From Phenylobacterium haematophilum (lineage in GTDB: Bacteria > Pseudomonadota > Alphaproteobacteria > Caulobacterales > Caulobacteraceae), in contig NZ_JACIDK010000002.1 of assembly GCF_014196295.1 (NCBI RefSeq), positions 62,001 to 126,000 on the forward strand: a DNA stretch of 64,000 nt, written 5' to 3'. Each line of letters starts with the position of its first letter. Within the stretch, counting starts at the first letter, position 1. Below the pieces are notes generated by a model that searched no databases, was not told the origin of the DNA, and worked only from the letters and a program-made list of their open reading frames with translations. The translations under genes were made by a program, and so were the position numbers. This document shows, in pieces, positions 45,277 to 53,300 of this stretch.

Positions 45277-45591
45277 ATGGATGTCCAAACTGCCCGGCGG
45301 CTTGCCGAGTCGGAGCTTGCCAAGATCGCCACGCCCTCTGTGCCGCTTCAGCTTGTCGATGCTGACCATGTCGTCGATGTCGGCTGGGCGTTCGTGTTCG
45401 CATGGAACAGTCAACGCTGGTTCGAAACCCGCGATCGGAACGACGCGGTTGGGCCGTCTGCCGGTCCGATCGTGGTGGTGAAGACGCCCCCGCTCGCTTT
45501 TACGCTCGCCTCCGCGCCGTCCGTTGATGAGCAGCTTGCCAGATATGCCGTAGCCAACAGCTTGCCCTCGCCCCCGCCGCTTTTTTGGTGA
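45277..45591 (+). CDS. Imm35 / YrhB-like immunity-type protein
   Basis: The 104-residue protein has DAARR-like opening (MDVQTARRLAESELAKI), then WAFVFAWNSQRWFETRD and GPIVVVKTPPLAFTLASAPS, a pattern found in the YrhB / immunity protein 35 family. Such proteins often accompany polymorphic toxins; no toxin is present here. GAGGA precedes the ATG. Confidence 0.65.
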   Translation: MDVQTARRLAESELAKIATPSVPLQLVDADHVVDVGWAFVFAWNSQRWFETRDRNDAVGPSAGPIVVVKTPPLAFTLASAPSVDEQLARYAVANSLPSPPPLFW

Positions 45592-45601
45592 AGCCCCGTC
45601 G

Positions 45602-46150
45602 ATGACGACAGGATCTCACGAGTTTAAGCTCGCCATGGATGATCTCCGGGCTGTCACACGCTTCTCTGTCTGGTGCGCGACGCCGATGTTGCACTGGTTT
45701 GAAGACCAGCTACCTCACGACATTCGTCCAAGGCTTGCTTTAGGTGAAGCTCAATCCTTCGCAGACGGCGCAAGGCGTTCCAAGGCGTTGCGAACGGCCG
45801 CGTGGGGGGCGGAACATGCCGCGAAAGCAGCCGAGGCGAATTCATTAAGAGTTGCAGCTGCGAGCGCGAGAGCTGCCCGCGCCGCCGCTGCGTCGGCATT
45901 TCTCCATCCATTGCCCCATGCTGATCAGGTCAAGCACATTGTCGGCGCCGCCGCTCATGCGGCGCATGCCATAGAACTTGCGACTGATCATTCAGAAGGG
46001 TCGGCGGATCGTTACATCACCTACTGTGCTTCGAAGGCGCCTTCGACAGTCGTCAGGGTCCTGCGGCGCTACCCGCCGATCGTGGCCGGTCGCGGGCGCA
46101 TTGCGACCCTGAGCCGTCAGCTCGATGAAGAGATCCGTTCGGAGCGGTGA
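45602..46150 (+). CDS. Imm-5-like putative immunity protein
   Basis: The 182-residue protein is Ala/His-rich and helical, with FEDQLPHDIRPRLALGEAQ, AAWGAEHAAKAAEANSLRVA and VGAAAHAAHAIEL, the repeated Ala-Ala-His rhythm of the Imm-5-like putative immunity family. It starts ten bases after the preceding immunity-type gene. No cognate toxin gene is near, so it may protect against toxins of other cells or be a relic. Confidence 0.62.
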   Translation: MTTGSHEFKLAMDDLRAVTRFSVWCATPMLHWFEDQLPHDIRPRLALGEAQSFADGARRSKALRTAAWGAEHAAKAAEANSLRVAAASARAARAAAASAFLHPLPHADQVKHIVGAAAHAAHAIELATDHSEGSADRYITYCASKAPSTVVRVLRRYPPIVAGRGRIATLSRQLDEEIRSER

Positions 46151-46216
46151 GGAACAAGCGTCGGCGCTGAGTAACATCTGACCGGCAATTAGAGGAAGAG
46201 CGTGGCCTGCGGCCCT

Positions 46217-46263
46217 GCGGCGGATTGAGGGTCGGGAGAGAGGCTCCCGGCCAGTCCGCCGTG
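46217..46263 (+). ncRNA. Structured 5' leader of parB (type A; possible radC RNA motif)
   Basis: The outer stem joins CGGCGGA (46218-46224) to TCCGCCG (46255-46261). The inner hairpin pairs CGGGAG with CTCCCG (46233-46249) around AGAGG, identical to the loop in the ardC leader. The single strand before the inner hairpin reads TTGAGGGT here and ATGAGGAGT in ardC. Stem bases differ but pairing is kept in both helices, which supports a real RNA structure. Confidence 0.65.
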
Positions 46264-46273
46264 GAGAACTGTC

Positions 46274-48415
46274 ATGGCGAAAGCCCTTCCGAAGATCACC
46301 CTCAGCCCGTCGCGGGATATCCCCTTCGACAGGCTGGTTCTATCCCAGTCGAACGTGCGCCGCGTGAAGAACGGCGTGACGATCAACGACCTGGCCGACG
46401 ATATCGAGCGTCGCGGCCTTCTGCAGGGCTTGAATGTCCGTCCCCAGCTGGACGACGCTGGCGCCGAAACCGGCGTATTCGAGATTCCGGCTGGCGGCCG
46501 GCGGTATCGTGCGCTCGAGGTGCTGGTGAAGCGCAAGCGACTGGCGCGGACCGCCTTGGTGCCCTGCGTGGTCAAGCCCGCCAACGATCCGGTTCTCGCC
46601 GAGGAAGACTCGCTCGCCGAGAATAACGAGCGGGAGCCGCTACACCCGCTCGATGAGTTCCGCGGAATGCAGCGTCTCGTCGAGCGAGGCGAAGCCGAAG
46701 AAGCGATCGCGGCCCACTTCCGGGTCACGCCGGCCGTGGTTCGCCAGCGCCTCAAGCTCGCATCCGTTTCGCCGGCGCTGCACGAAGTCTACGCCGACGG
46801 CGGGATGACCCTTGACCAGCTGATGGCGTTCACCGTGTCGGACGACCATGCCCGTCAGGAACAGGTCTGGGAAATCCTTGCGCACAGCCACAACAAGTCG
46901 CCGGGGTTCATTCGCGCCCGGCTGACCGAGGCGACGGTTCCCGCTGTCGATGCGCGCGCCCGCTTCGTGGGCATCGACGCCTATGTCCAAGCCGGCGGTT
47001 GCGTTCTGCGGGACCTCTTCGAGGAGGACCGCGGCGGCTGGCTTCAGGACGCCGCATTGCTCGACAAGCTCGCCAGTGACAAGCTCAAAGCCGACGCAGA
47101 AGCGATCGCAGCCGAGGGCTGGAAGTGGGTCGAGGTTGCGATCGACCTGCCTTACGGCTTCGATTTTGACCTGCGCGCGCTCGAACCCGAGCACACGCCC
47201 CCGACCGAGGCCGCCCTCTCCGAGGTCGCCACGCTTCAGGCCGAGGCCGATGCGCTCGAGAATGAATGGTCCGGCGCTGACGAGATCCCTGACGAGATCG
47301 ACGCCCGCGTCACCGAGATCGACGAGGCGATCGCCACGCTCAACGAGGGCACGTGGTCCTACGATCCGGCGCAGATAGCCATCGCCGGCGCGTTCGTCAC
47401 CATCGGCGGTGACGGGCAACTCGCCGTGGAGCGCGGCTGGGTCCGTCCCGAGGACGAACCCGTTGCCGAGGTCGCCTCCGAGGAGGATGAGGCCGACGGA
47501 GACGATCCTGCCTTCGTCGGGCCGCGCCAGCCCAATGGCGAGGTGCAGAGCGCCGTCAGTGCCACCGGCGGTGCCGAACCGGCCTCGATCGAGGAAGAGG
47601 ACGACGTCATCAAGCCGCTCTCGGATCGGCTGGTCTCGGAACTGACAGCCGAGCGCACCCTCGCCTTGCAGGATGCCTTCGCCCAGAACCCGTCAGTCGC
47701 CTTCGCAGCGGTCCTGCACAGCTTCGTCCTAGCGATGTTCTACTGGAGCCGCAGCGAGTCCTGCCTGTCCCTGACAATCAGCCGTGTGAACTTCCCGTTC
47801 CAGGCGACAGGATTGAAGAACAGCCCGTCGGCCAAGGCGATCGAAGCGCGCCACGCCCAGTGGAAAGCGAAACTGCCGGACTCCGACACGGCCCTTTGGG
47901 ACGTTCTTCAGCAGTTCGACGCCGCCGAGCAGGCCGCGCTTTTTGCTCACTGCGCAGCTTACGCGGTCAATGCGGTGTACGAGGTCGCACCCAAATACGA
48001 CAATGGGCGCGTCTCAGCTCAGGGCGTTGCGCGCCGGATCGAGCACAGTCATGTACTGGCTCGTGCGGTCGCGCTCGACATGGTCGGCGCTGGCTGGTCG
48101 CCGACGGTCGACAACTACTTCGGGAAGGTGACCAAAGCGCGCATTCTCGAAGCCGTGGCCGAGGGCAAGGGCAATCAGACCTCCGCTTTGATTGACCATC
48201 TCAAGAAACCCGACATGGCTCGCGAGGCGGAACGGTTGATGGCCGACGCGGCGTGGCTTCCCGAGCCGCTCCGTACGCCGGTGCCCGAAGTAGCGGCAGA
48301 CCCCGAGATGACCGCTACCGATGAAGCCGCTCCCGCGTCGGCGGGCGCAACAGGAGTTGGGCAAGCCGAAACGTCCGACCCGAGAGACGACGGCTACGCG
48401 ATCGCTGCCGAATAG
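46274..48415 (+). CDS. parB: Large ParB/RepB/Spo0J-family partition protein
   Basis: The 713-residue protein has the ParB N-terminal CTPase/nuclease-like fold: SQSNVRR, GGRRYRALE and EDSLAENNEREPLHPLDEFR, the last two being the conserved Arg-rich boxes. A central helix-turn-helix follows (EEAIAAHFRVTPAVVRQRLK). An acidic linker (about 390-440) joins a C-terminal helical domain. Plasmid and ICE ParB proteins of this large size are common in alphaproteobacteria. No parA gene is in the window. A structured leader and ribosome binding site GTGGAGAA precede the ATG. Confidence 0.88.
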   Translation: MAKALPKITLSPSRDIPFDRLVLSQSNVRRVKNGVTINDLADDIERRGLLQGLNVRPQLDDAGAETGVFEIPAGGRRYRALEVLVKRKRLARTALVPCVVKPANDPVLAEEDSLAENNEREPLHPLDEFRGMQRLVERGEAEEAIAAHFRVTPAVVRQRLKLASVSPALHEVYADGGMTLDQLMAFTVSDDHARQEQVWEILAHSHNKSPGFIRARLTEATVPAVDARARFVGIDAYVQAGGCVLRDLFEEDRGGWLQDAALLDKLASDKLKADAEAIAAEGWKWVEVAIDLPYGFDFDLRALEPEHTPPTEAALSEVATLQAEADALENEWSGADEIPDEIDARVTEIDEAIATLNEGTWSYDPAQIAIAGAFVTIGGDGQLAVERGWVRPEDEPVAEVASEEDEADGDDPAFVGPRQPNGEVQSAVSATGGAEPASIEEEDDVIKPLSDRLVSELTAERTLALQDAFAQNPSVAFAAVLHSFVLAMFYWSRSESCLSLTISRVNFPFQATGLKNSPSAKAIEARHAQWKAKLPDSDTALWDVLQQFDAAEQAALFAHCAAYAVNAVYEVAPKYDNGRVSAQGVARRIEHSHVLARAVALDMVGAGWSPTVDNYFGKVTKARILEAVAEGKGNQTSALIDHLKKPDMAREAERLMADAAWLPEPLRTPVPEVAADPEMTATDEAAPASAGATGVGQAETSDPRDDGYAIAAE

Positions 48416-48424
48416 GAGCGCTCC

Positions 48425-48450
48425 GGCGGGTCGGCCATTGCCGGCCCGCC
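48425..48450 (+). terminator. GC-rich hairpin after parB
   Basis: GGCGGG-T-CGGC pairs with GCCG-G-CCCGCC around CATT, starting ten bases after the parB stop. There is no T-run, so it is a hairpin-only or processing site rather than a textbook intrinsic terminator. Confidence 0.45.
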
Positions 48451-48525
48451 GCCCATACCTGTCATCGGGGCCAGCCATTGCCATCTACATGACTTGGCTT
48501 GATCTCGGCGGTTGTCTCATGGAAA

Positions 48526-48633
48526 TTGCGGCTGTTCGTTCCGACGGGGGCCGCCGGTCCGGACGTGCTCGCCCGGCTCATGGAGCGCGATCCGCTCCAG
48601 CGGGTCGCCGAGCGCGCGGCGAAAGCCGCCTGA
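48526..48633 (+). CDS. Possible small protein upstream of the toprim gene
   Basis: A short frame of 35 codons from a TTG at 48526 (44 codons from a TTG at 48499) ends 14 bases before the toprim start. Its product, including RLFVPTGAAGPDVLARLMERD, looks like genuine protein sequence and uses GC-ending codons consistently, while the overlapping frame continuous with the toprim gene gives Arg/Gly-rich nonsense. It could be a tiny gene or a remnant of a longer one. Confidence 0.35.
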   Translation: MRLFVPTGAAGPDVLARLMERDPLQRVAERAAKAA

Positions 48634-48647
48634 CGAGGAGCGGCCCG

Positions 48648-49694
48648 ATGGAAAAGCCTGCCACGACGATTGCGCGCCAGCTCGCCGAGCGCGCCGAGGA
48701 CGTCTGCCGACGCTACCTCTCCAAAGGACGCCGAGAAGGCCGCTACTGGCTGGTCGGCGACGTTCAGAACACGCCGGGGCGAAGCCTCTACGTCCGACTC
48801 GCAGACAGCGAGCGCGGCCGCGCCGGTAAATGGACCGACGCTGAGAACGGCGACCATGGCGACATGCTCGACGTCATCGCCGCCGCGATCGGGGCGCGCA
48901 CGATGCGCGAGACCCTCCACGAGGCTCGCATCTTCCTCAGCCTGCCGCCGCCTGAGCCGGTCGAGAACCAACGATTCGGTCAGGCGGCGAAGGCGCCCAC
49001 CGGCACGCCGCAGGCCGCACGGCGTCTGTTCGCCGCGTCGAAGGACATCGCGGGCACCGTCGTGGAAGCGTCTTTACGGAAACGCGCCCTTACGGGCCTG
49101 CGCGGATGCGACGCTCTGCGCTTCCATCCGCGCTGCTGGTATCGCCTGTCGGAGGACGACGCCCCGGACACGCGCAACGCCTGGCCGGCTATGATCGCCG
49201 CCGTCACCGATCTCGACGGCGAAATCACCGGCGTGCATCGGACCTGGTTCGATCCGGCCACACTCGACAAGGCCCCGGTCGCCTATCCCCGCCGGTCGAT
49301 GGGCAACATCCTCGGCCATGGCGTCCGCTTCGGGGCGGCGGGCACGGTGATGACGTTCGGCGAAGGCTTGGAGACGATGCTTTCCCTGCGCTGCGCCATG
49401 CCGCGACTGCCGGCGATCGCCGGGACGTCCTCGGCTCATCTGGCCGCCATCCTGTTCCCGCTGCATCTCAGGCGACTCTATGTCGCTCGTGACGACGATC
49501 CCGCCGGGGCGCATGCGGTGGCGACGTTGGCCGAACGATCCGAGGCCGCGGGCATCACCATGATCGCGCTCGAGCCCGACCAGGACGACTTCAACGCTGA
49601 TCTGCGGCGGCTCGGCTTGGAGCGGCTGCGGGCGAACCTCCGGCGCCAGCTCATCACCGAGGATGCGGCCCGGCTGCTCGGCTCGCTCAGCTGA
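48648..49694 (+). CDS. Toprim-domain protein (DUF7146-like, primase-related)
   Basis: The 348-residue protein has an N-terminal region with CRRYLSKGRREGRYWLVGDV and GKWTDAENGDHGDMLDVI and a C-terminal toprim domain: VMTFGEGLETMLSL, with the catalytic Glu, and LYVARDDDPAGAHAV, with the DxD. It matches the plasmid/ICE family that resembles the catalytic core of DnaG-type primases without a zinc finger. It may prime or process transferred single strands. The ATG at 48648 follows GAGGAG. Confidence 0.88.
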   Translation: MEKPATTIARQLAERAEDVCRRYLSKGRREGRYWLVGDVQNTPGRSLYVRLADSERGRAGKWTDAENGDHGDMLDVIAAAIGARTMRETLHEARIFLSLPPPEPVENQRFGQAAKAPTGTPQAARRLFAASKDIAGTVVEASLRKRALTGLRGCDALRFHPRCWYRLSEDDAPDTRNAWPAMIAAVTDLDGEITGVHRTWFDPATLDKAPVAYPRRSMGNILGHGVRFGAAGTVMTFGEGLETMLSLRCAMPRLPAIAGTSSAHLAAILFPLHLRRLYVARDDDPAGAHAVATLAERSEAAGITMIALEPDQDDFNADLRRLGLERLRANLRRQLITEDAARLLGSLS

Positions 49695-49843
49695 AGCCGG
49701 AACGTGGAACACCCGCGTGAGCGGTTCGATCGGAGCGTCGTGGGCAGGGCATGGCGCTCGCCTCCCGGCAAGAGGGCACCCGCGTCGCGGCCTTCCTGAG
49801 AGGGCGACCGGGACGGCAAGCGGTCCGGTCGCGCAACGGCTCC

Positions 49844-49905
49844 GGCGGCTATTTTCCGCCGCGGGGCCAGGGCCCCGCTTTGCATCGCGAAACAAAATAG
49901 CCGCC
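49844..49905. repeat. Nested inverted repeat, possible single-strand origin or oriT-like structure
   Basis: The outer arms GGCGGCTATTTT (49844-49855) and AAAATAGCCGCC (49894-49905) are perfect over 12 bases. Inside, GCGGGGCC (49861-49868) and GGCCCCGC (49871-49878) are perfect over 8 bases with only two bases between. The region could fold as a two-level hairpin in single-stranded DNA or RNA. Confidence 0.65.
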
Positions 49906-49994
49906 TGCCGCCGTCCTCCGCTTCACTTCGGCCCCAGCCGACGCCCGCGGCGCCGGCCCGCTGCGCTTGGGGTGCGCGCCCGGACCGCGTGCCG

Positions 49995-50041
49995 TCTTCC
50001 GTCGCCATGAAGGCCGCTGGAGCGCGGTCCCAGCCAGGAGG
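49995..50041 (+). ncRNA. Structured leader (type B) of the DUF2493 gene
   Basis: CTTCC at 49996-50000 can pair with GGAGG at 50037-50041, the ribosome binding site. Between them lies CGCCATGAAGGCCGC and GCGCGGTCC, which is nearly the same as in the leader of the second DUF736 gene. The layout suggests translation control by hiding the binding site. Confidence 0.5.
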
Positions 50042-50049
50042 CGAGAGCC

Positions 50050-50994
50050 ATGACCTACGACGACGAGATCCCCGAAGACGAACCCGAACACGCAGAATCC
50101 TCTCTTTCCCATATGCTGCAGGAGCTCGAGCTCTACGCCCGCAGGCCCTTTGACGACGAGCTGGACGATCGGCCGCTGCCCGAAGGTCGCCTCGTCGAAG
50201 GCGCCGCCGCCGACACCTTTGATGCGATGGCCGCCTGTCTCGCCGACACCCGGCTGGAAACCGATCTCGAAGATCTGCTCTGGGGCTTCACCAACGTCTT
50301 TCACCGCGCTGCCGAGCGGGTCGAGCGGGAACTGGACGACAACGAGTTTGCGCAAAAGCGCATGCAGCGGGAACAGGACGGTTCGGAGGTTAAATCGGTC
50401 GAGCTCGAGAAGGCGATCGGCGAGGGCAGGACGATGATCGAGCGCCGCGACGCCATGGAAGCTTTCCGCGAGGCCTTTGCTGAACAGTTCCGCACCCTTT
50501 TCCGCAAACCCTGGATGCCGCGCTCCGGAACCATGGCCAATCGGAAGAAGCTGACGGCGTCGGTGATCGCCAGCCGCGATTTCGTCAACGCGCGGCGCTG
50601 GGCCGACAAGCAGGTGCTGATCCCGCCCGGGGAGCGCATCTACGTCTCCGGCGGGGCCGATTACGGCAATCATGGCTTTGTCTGGCAGGTGCTCGACACC
50701 GTTCTCGCGAAGCATCCCACCATGGTGCTTCTGCACGGCGCGTCGAAAAGAGGCGCTGAGCTGTTCGCCTCGCTCTGGGCCCGCGAGCGCAGTGTCCCGC
50801 AAGTCCCGCTGCCCCCCGACTTCGTCAAGCACAGCAAGGCCTCGGCGCCGTTCAAGCGCAACGATGCCGTGCTGGAGCTGCTGCCCCGTGGTGTCATCAT
50901 CTTCCCGGGCGGCGGCATTCAGGACAACCTTTTCGACAAGGCGAAGTCCATGGGCGTGAACCGTTGGGATTTCCGCGCACGTGGCGGCGGCTGA
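50050..50994 (+). CDS. DUF2493 (SLOG-like) domain protein
   Basis: The 314-residue protein has a variable acidic N-terminus and a C-terminal DUF2493 domain: KLTASVIASRDFVNARRW, RIYVSGGADYGNHGF, MVLLHGASKRGAELFASLWA and a final GVIIFPGGGIQDNL. DUF2493 belongs to the SLOG superfamily of Rossmann-like nucleotide-binding proteins. It is a regular backbone gene of alphaproteobacterial plasmids and ICEs with unknown molecular role. Confidence 0.88.
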   Translation: MTYDDEIPEDEPEHAESSLSHMLQELELYARRPFDDELDDRPLPEGRLVEGAAADTFDAMAACLADTRLETDLEDLLWGFTNVFHRAAERVERELDDNEFAQKRMQREQDGSEVKSVELEKAIGEGRTMIERRDAMEAFREAFAEQFRTLFRKPWMPRSGTMANRKKLTASVIASRDFVNARRWADKQVLIPPGERIYVSGGADYGNHGFVWQVLDTVLAKHPTMVLLHGASKRGAELFASLWARERSVPQVPLPPDFVKHSKASAPFKRNDAVLELLPRGVIIFPGGGIQDNLFDKAKSMGVNRWDFRARGGG

Positions 50995-51069
50995 GCGCCG
51001 GTCAAAGAACTGGCGGCGACAACCGATACATCCTTTCGCAACGTCACGCCGTCATCGATACATCTGATG

Positions 51070-51396
51070 CTAGGTTAGGGGCGCTTGCGCGCGGTCGAAC
51101 ATGCCGTAGTCCCGGTCGACCTCTCCGACTCGCAGACGATAGTTGGTGAAGACGCCGGCGCGACCGGCCGCCTGTGCCTCCCGATGGTCGAGGTGGCCAC
51201 GCCACCTTTCGATGGCCTCTTCGTCGCGCCAGAATGAGAGCGACAACAGCTTTCCTTCCTCAGCGAGGCTGGCGAACCTTTCGATCGAAATAAAGCCGTC
51301 GATTGTCTCAAGTTCTGCACGAAGCCTGTTAGCGGCTGAGAGATAGTCCGCCTCGCCGTTTGCGGCAGGCCACACCTCGAAAATCACAGCGATCAT
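51070..51396 (-). CDS. Antibiotic biosynthesis monooxygenase-like protein
   Basis: The 108-residue protein is a single ABM domain: MIAVIFEVWPAANGEADYL, FISIERFASLAEEGKLLSLS, FWRDEEAIERWRGHLDH. It resembles YgiN/HmoB-like proteins, including heme or quinol oxygenases. Its start overlaps the upstream hydrolase stop by four bases, so both form one operon, divergent from an ArsR-type regulator. Confidence 0.83.
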   Translation of the reverse strand: MIAVIFEVWPAANGEADYLSAANRLRAELETIDGFISIERFASLAEEGKLLSLSFWRDEEAIERWRGHLDHREAQAAGRAGVFTNYRLRVGEVDRDYGMFDRAQAPLT

Positions 51397-52391
51397 CGCG
51401 CCGTCCCAATGGGCGATTGGCTCAAGAACGCGCCGACAACATCGAACAGGGCTTGCCGATTTTCCTCGAGATGCATGCGATGGCCACCCCGCGGAAGTTT
51501 CACGTCACGCGCCCGTCCCGGGACGCTCGCGAGCGACTCGACGAGCCAGGCGACATCCGAATCTCGGGTGATGTTGTCCCATTCACCGCGCACGATGAGG
51601 GTCGGCGCCCTCACGGTGGCCGGATTGTATGGAAAACTCGACGCCCAGGCGTCCGCGATGTCCGCTTGCGGACCGCTGGGCACGCGAACGGCAGGAGGCA
51701 TACGGTCCCGACTCTGCGGATCTGTCGCGAGATAGGCCTCAACCCACCGATCAAACAGCGTCGGCGCGATCAGGGGTGACTGACCTCCGGGAAGGCCGGC
51801 GGCGAAGCTCCTACGTTGATCGTCGGCCGTCACCAATGTCGAACCTCGGCGAGGGGCTGCCCCCGCTTCGCCTTCGCGGCGAGCGACCGGCCCGAACAAG
51901 ACGAGGCGCTCCACCAGTTCGGGGCGCTGACCGGCGAACAAGCCTGCGGGGAGCGTCCCCCACGAATGCGCGACAATCAACACGCGCTCGTGCCCTGTAG
52001 TCTGGCGCATTCGCCGGACCACACGTTCGATCTGCCGGGCGCCGTCCGGAGCTCGGCCAGGAATGGAGATGGCTTGGCCTTCGGCCAGCATGGCGGCGGT
52101 ACGCTCCGACTCTCCGAAGCCGGCGAAATCGAACGCCCAGACATCGAAACCACGCGACCGGAGATCGTCCATCCACGAGCGGCCGTCGATGGAATAGGCG
52201 AAGGACAGGGCTGAGGGGAAGGTCGCGCCGTGGACGAGCAGGACGCTCTGCCCTGGACCGGGCTCGTGCCGGACCAGCAAGGCCGGCTCGCCTGGCGCTC
52301 CTTCGAGTCGAAAGACCTCCGCCGCAACAGGCGATGTAGCGAAGACAGCAAAAAGGACTCCGGCTAGGCAGGTCGTCAACGCCTTGAACAT
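51393..52391 (-). CDS. Secreted alpha/beta-hydrolase
   Basis: The 332-residue protein starts with a signal peptide (FKALTTCLAGVLFAVFATS, cleavage after PVAA). The mature enzyme has VLLVHGATFPSAL (oxyanion loop), the nucleophile elbow VAHSWGTLPAG and a late GGHRMHLEENR catalytic His. The second of two close ATGs is chosen because GGAGG is correctly spaced before it. The substrate is unknown. It is co-transcribed with the ABM gene and probably controlled by the divergent ArsR-type regulator. Confidence 0.87.
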   Translation of the reverse strand: MFKALTTCLAGVLFAVFATSPVAAEVFRLEGAPGEPALLVRHEPGPGQSVLLVHGATFPSALSFAYSIDGRSWMDDLRSRGFDVWAFDFAGFGESERTAAMLAEGQAISIPGRAPDGARQIERVVRRMRQTTGHERVLIVAHSWGTLPAGLFAGQRPELVERLVLFGPVARREGEAGAAPRRGSTLVTADDQRRSFAAGLPGGQSPLIAPTLFDRWVEAYLATDPQSRDRMPPAVRVPSGPQADIADAWASSFPYNPATVRAPTLIVRGEWDNITRDSDVAWLVESLASVPGRARDVKLPRGGHRMHLEENRQALFDVVGAFLSQSPIGTAR

Positions 52392-52506
52392 GTCGTCCTC
52401 CATGATTGAGGGCCATGCTTAGTTCGAGGTGGAGAAGCTTTGCTTCGGTCGCGGCCGAAGCGTTCCGGATTACAGGGCCGCGCCCCCGCGCTAAGACGGC
52501 GCAGTC

Positions 52507-53271
52507 ATGAACCGCCATCCCTACATCGCTGAGGTCGCCGCCCTCATCGGAGATCCCGCCCGCGCCAACATCCTGAGCGCGTTGATGGGTGGTCAGGCGT
52601 TGACAGCGACAGAACTGGCGCACGTTGCCGGCGTTACGCCACAAACTGCGAGCGGCCATCTTGGCAAATTGACCGACGGTCGCCTGCTGGACCTCGCGGT
52701 TCAAGGACGGCACCGTTACTATCGACTGGCGTCGGTCGACGTCGCGCGCATGCTCGAAGGCCTGATGGCGTTCGCCGCGGACGGTGCGCCCCGTCACCGG
52801 CCCCGCTCAATCCGGGATGATGCTCTGGCAGCGGCGCGGACCTGCTATGATCACCTTGCAGGGCGGCTGGGCGTCGCTCTGGCGGACGCGCTGACGGCCC
52901 GCGGTCACCTGATCCTCAGCGACGATGGCGGCACGCTGACGCCGAGGGGCCGCGCGCATCTTTCCGAGTTCGGCGCCATCCTGCCAGATGGCTGCCGCCA
53001 ACGTCGTCAGCTGTGCAAACCCTGCCTGGACTGGAGCGAGCGTCGTTGGCACGTCGGCGGTCTCGTGGGGGCGGAGATCGCCCGGCGATGCTTCGAACTC
53101 GGATGGCTCGAACGGGCCAAAGAGGGGCGAGCCATCCACGTGTCACGCGAGGGTGAAACAGGTCTTCTGAGGACTTTCGGCGTAGATTGGTTCGGAACGC
53201 GAACCCAGGGCGATCCGCCTCTGTCACCTGAGGCTGTTGGATTGGCCGGTGACTTGAAACTCGATCACTAA
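52507..53271 (+). CDS. ArsR-type winged-helix regulator with C-terminal extension
   Basis: The 254-residue protein has an N-terminal ArsR winged helix (IGDPARANILSALMGGQ, TATELAHVAGVTPQTASGHL) followed by about 150 residues that include CKPCLDWSERRWHVGG, typical of a subfamily of ArsR regulators with an added domain and a cysteine pair. It is divergent from the hydrolase/ABM operon, the usual target arrangement. Confidence 0.86.
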   Translation: MNRHPYIAEVAALIGDPARANILSALMGGQALTATELAHVAGVTPQTASGHLGKLTDGRLLDLAVQGRHRYYRLASVDVARMLEGLMAFAADGAPRHRPRSIRDDALAAARTCYDHLAGRLGVALADALTARGHLILSDDGGTLTPRGRAHLSEFGAILPDGCRQRRQLCKPCLDWSERRWHVGGLVGAEIARRCFELGWLERAKEGRAIHVSREGETGLLRTFGVDWFGTRTQGDPPLSPEAVGLAGDLKLDH

Positions 53272-53300
53272 CGGCAGCCGACAAGCTGCAGATCCCGTCG

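Larger units (their letters stand above)
49695..50049. other. 355-base non-coding region and long leader of the DUF2493 gene
   Basis: No credible gene is seen. The region contains a nested inverted repeat (49844-49905), the GCTTCACTTCGG segment shared with the leader of the second DUF736 gene, and the helix that holds the DUF2493 ribosome binding site (49995-50041). Confidence 0.6.
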
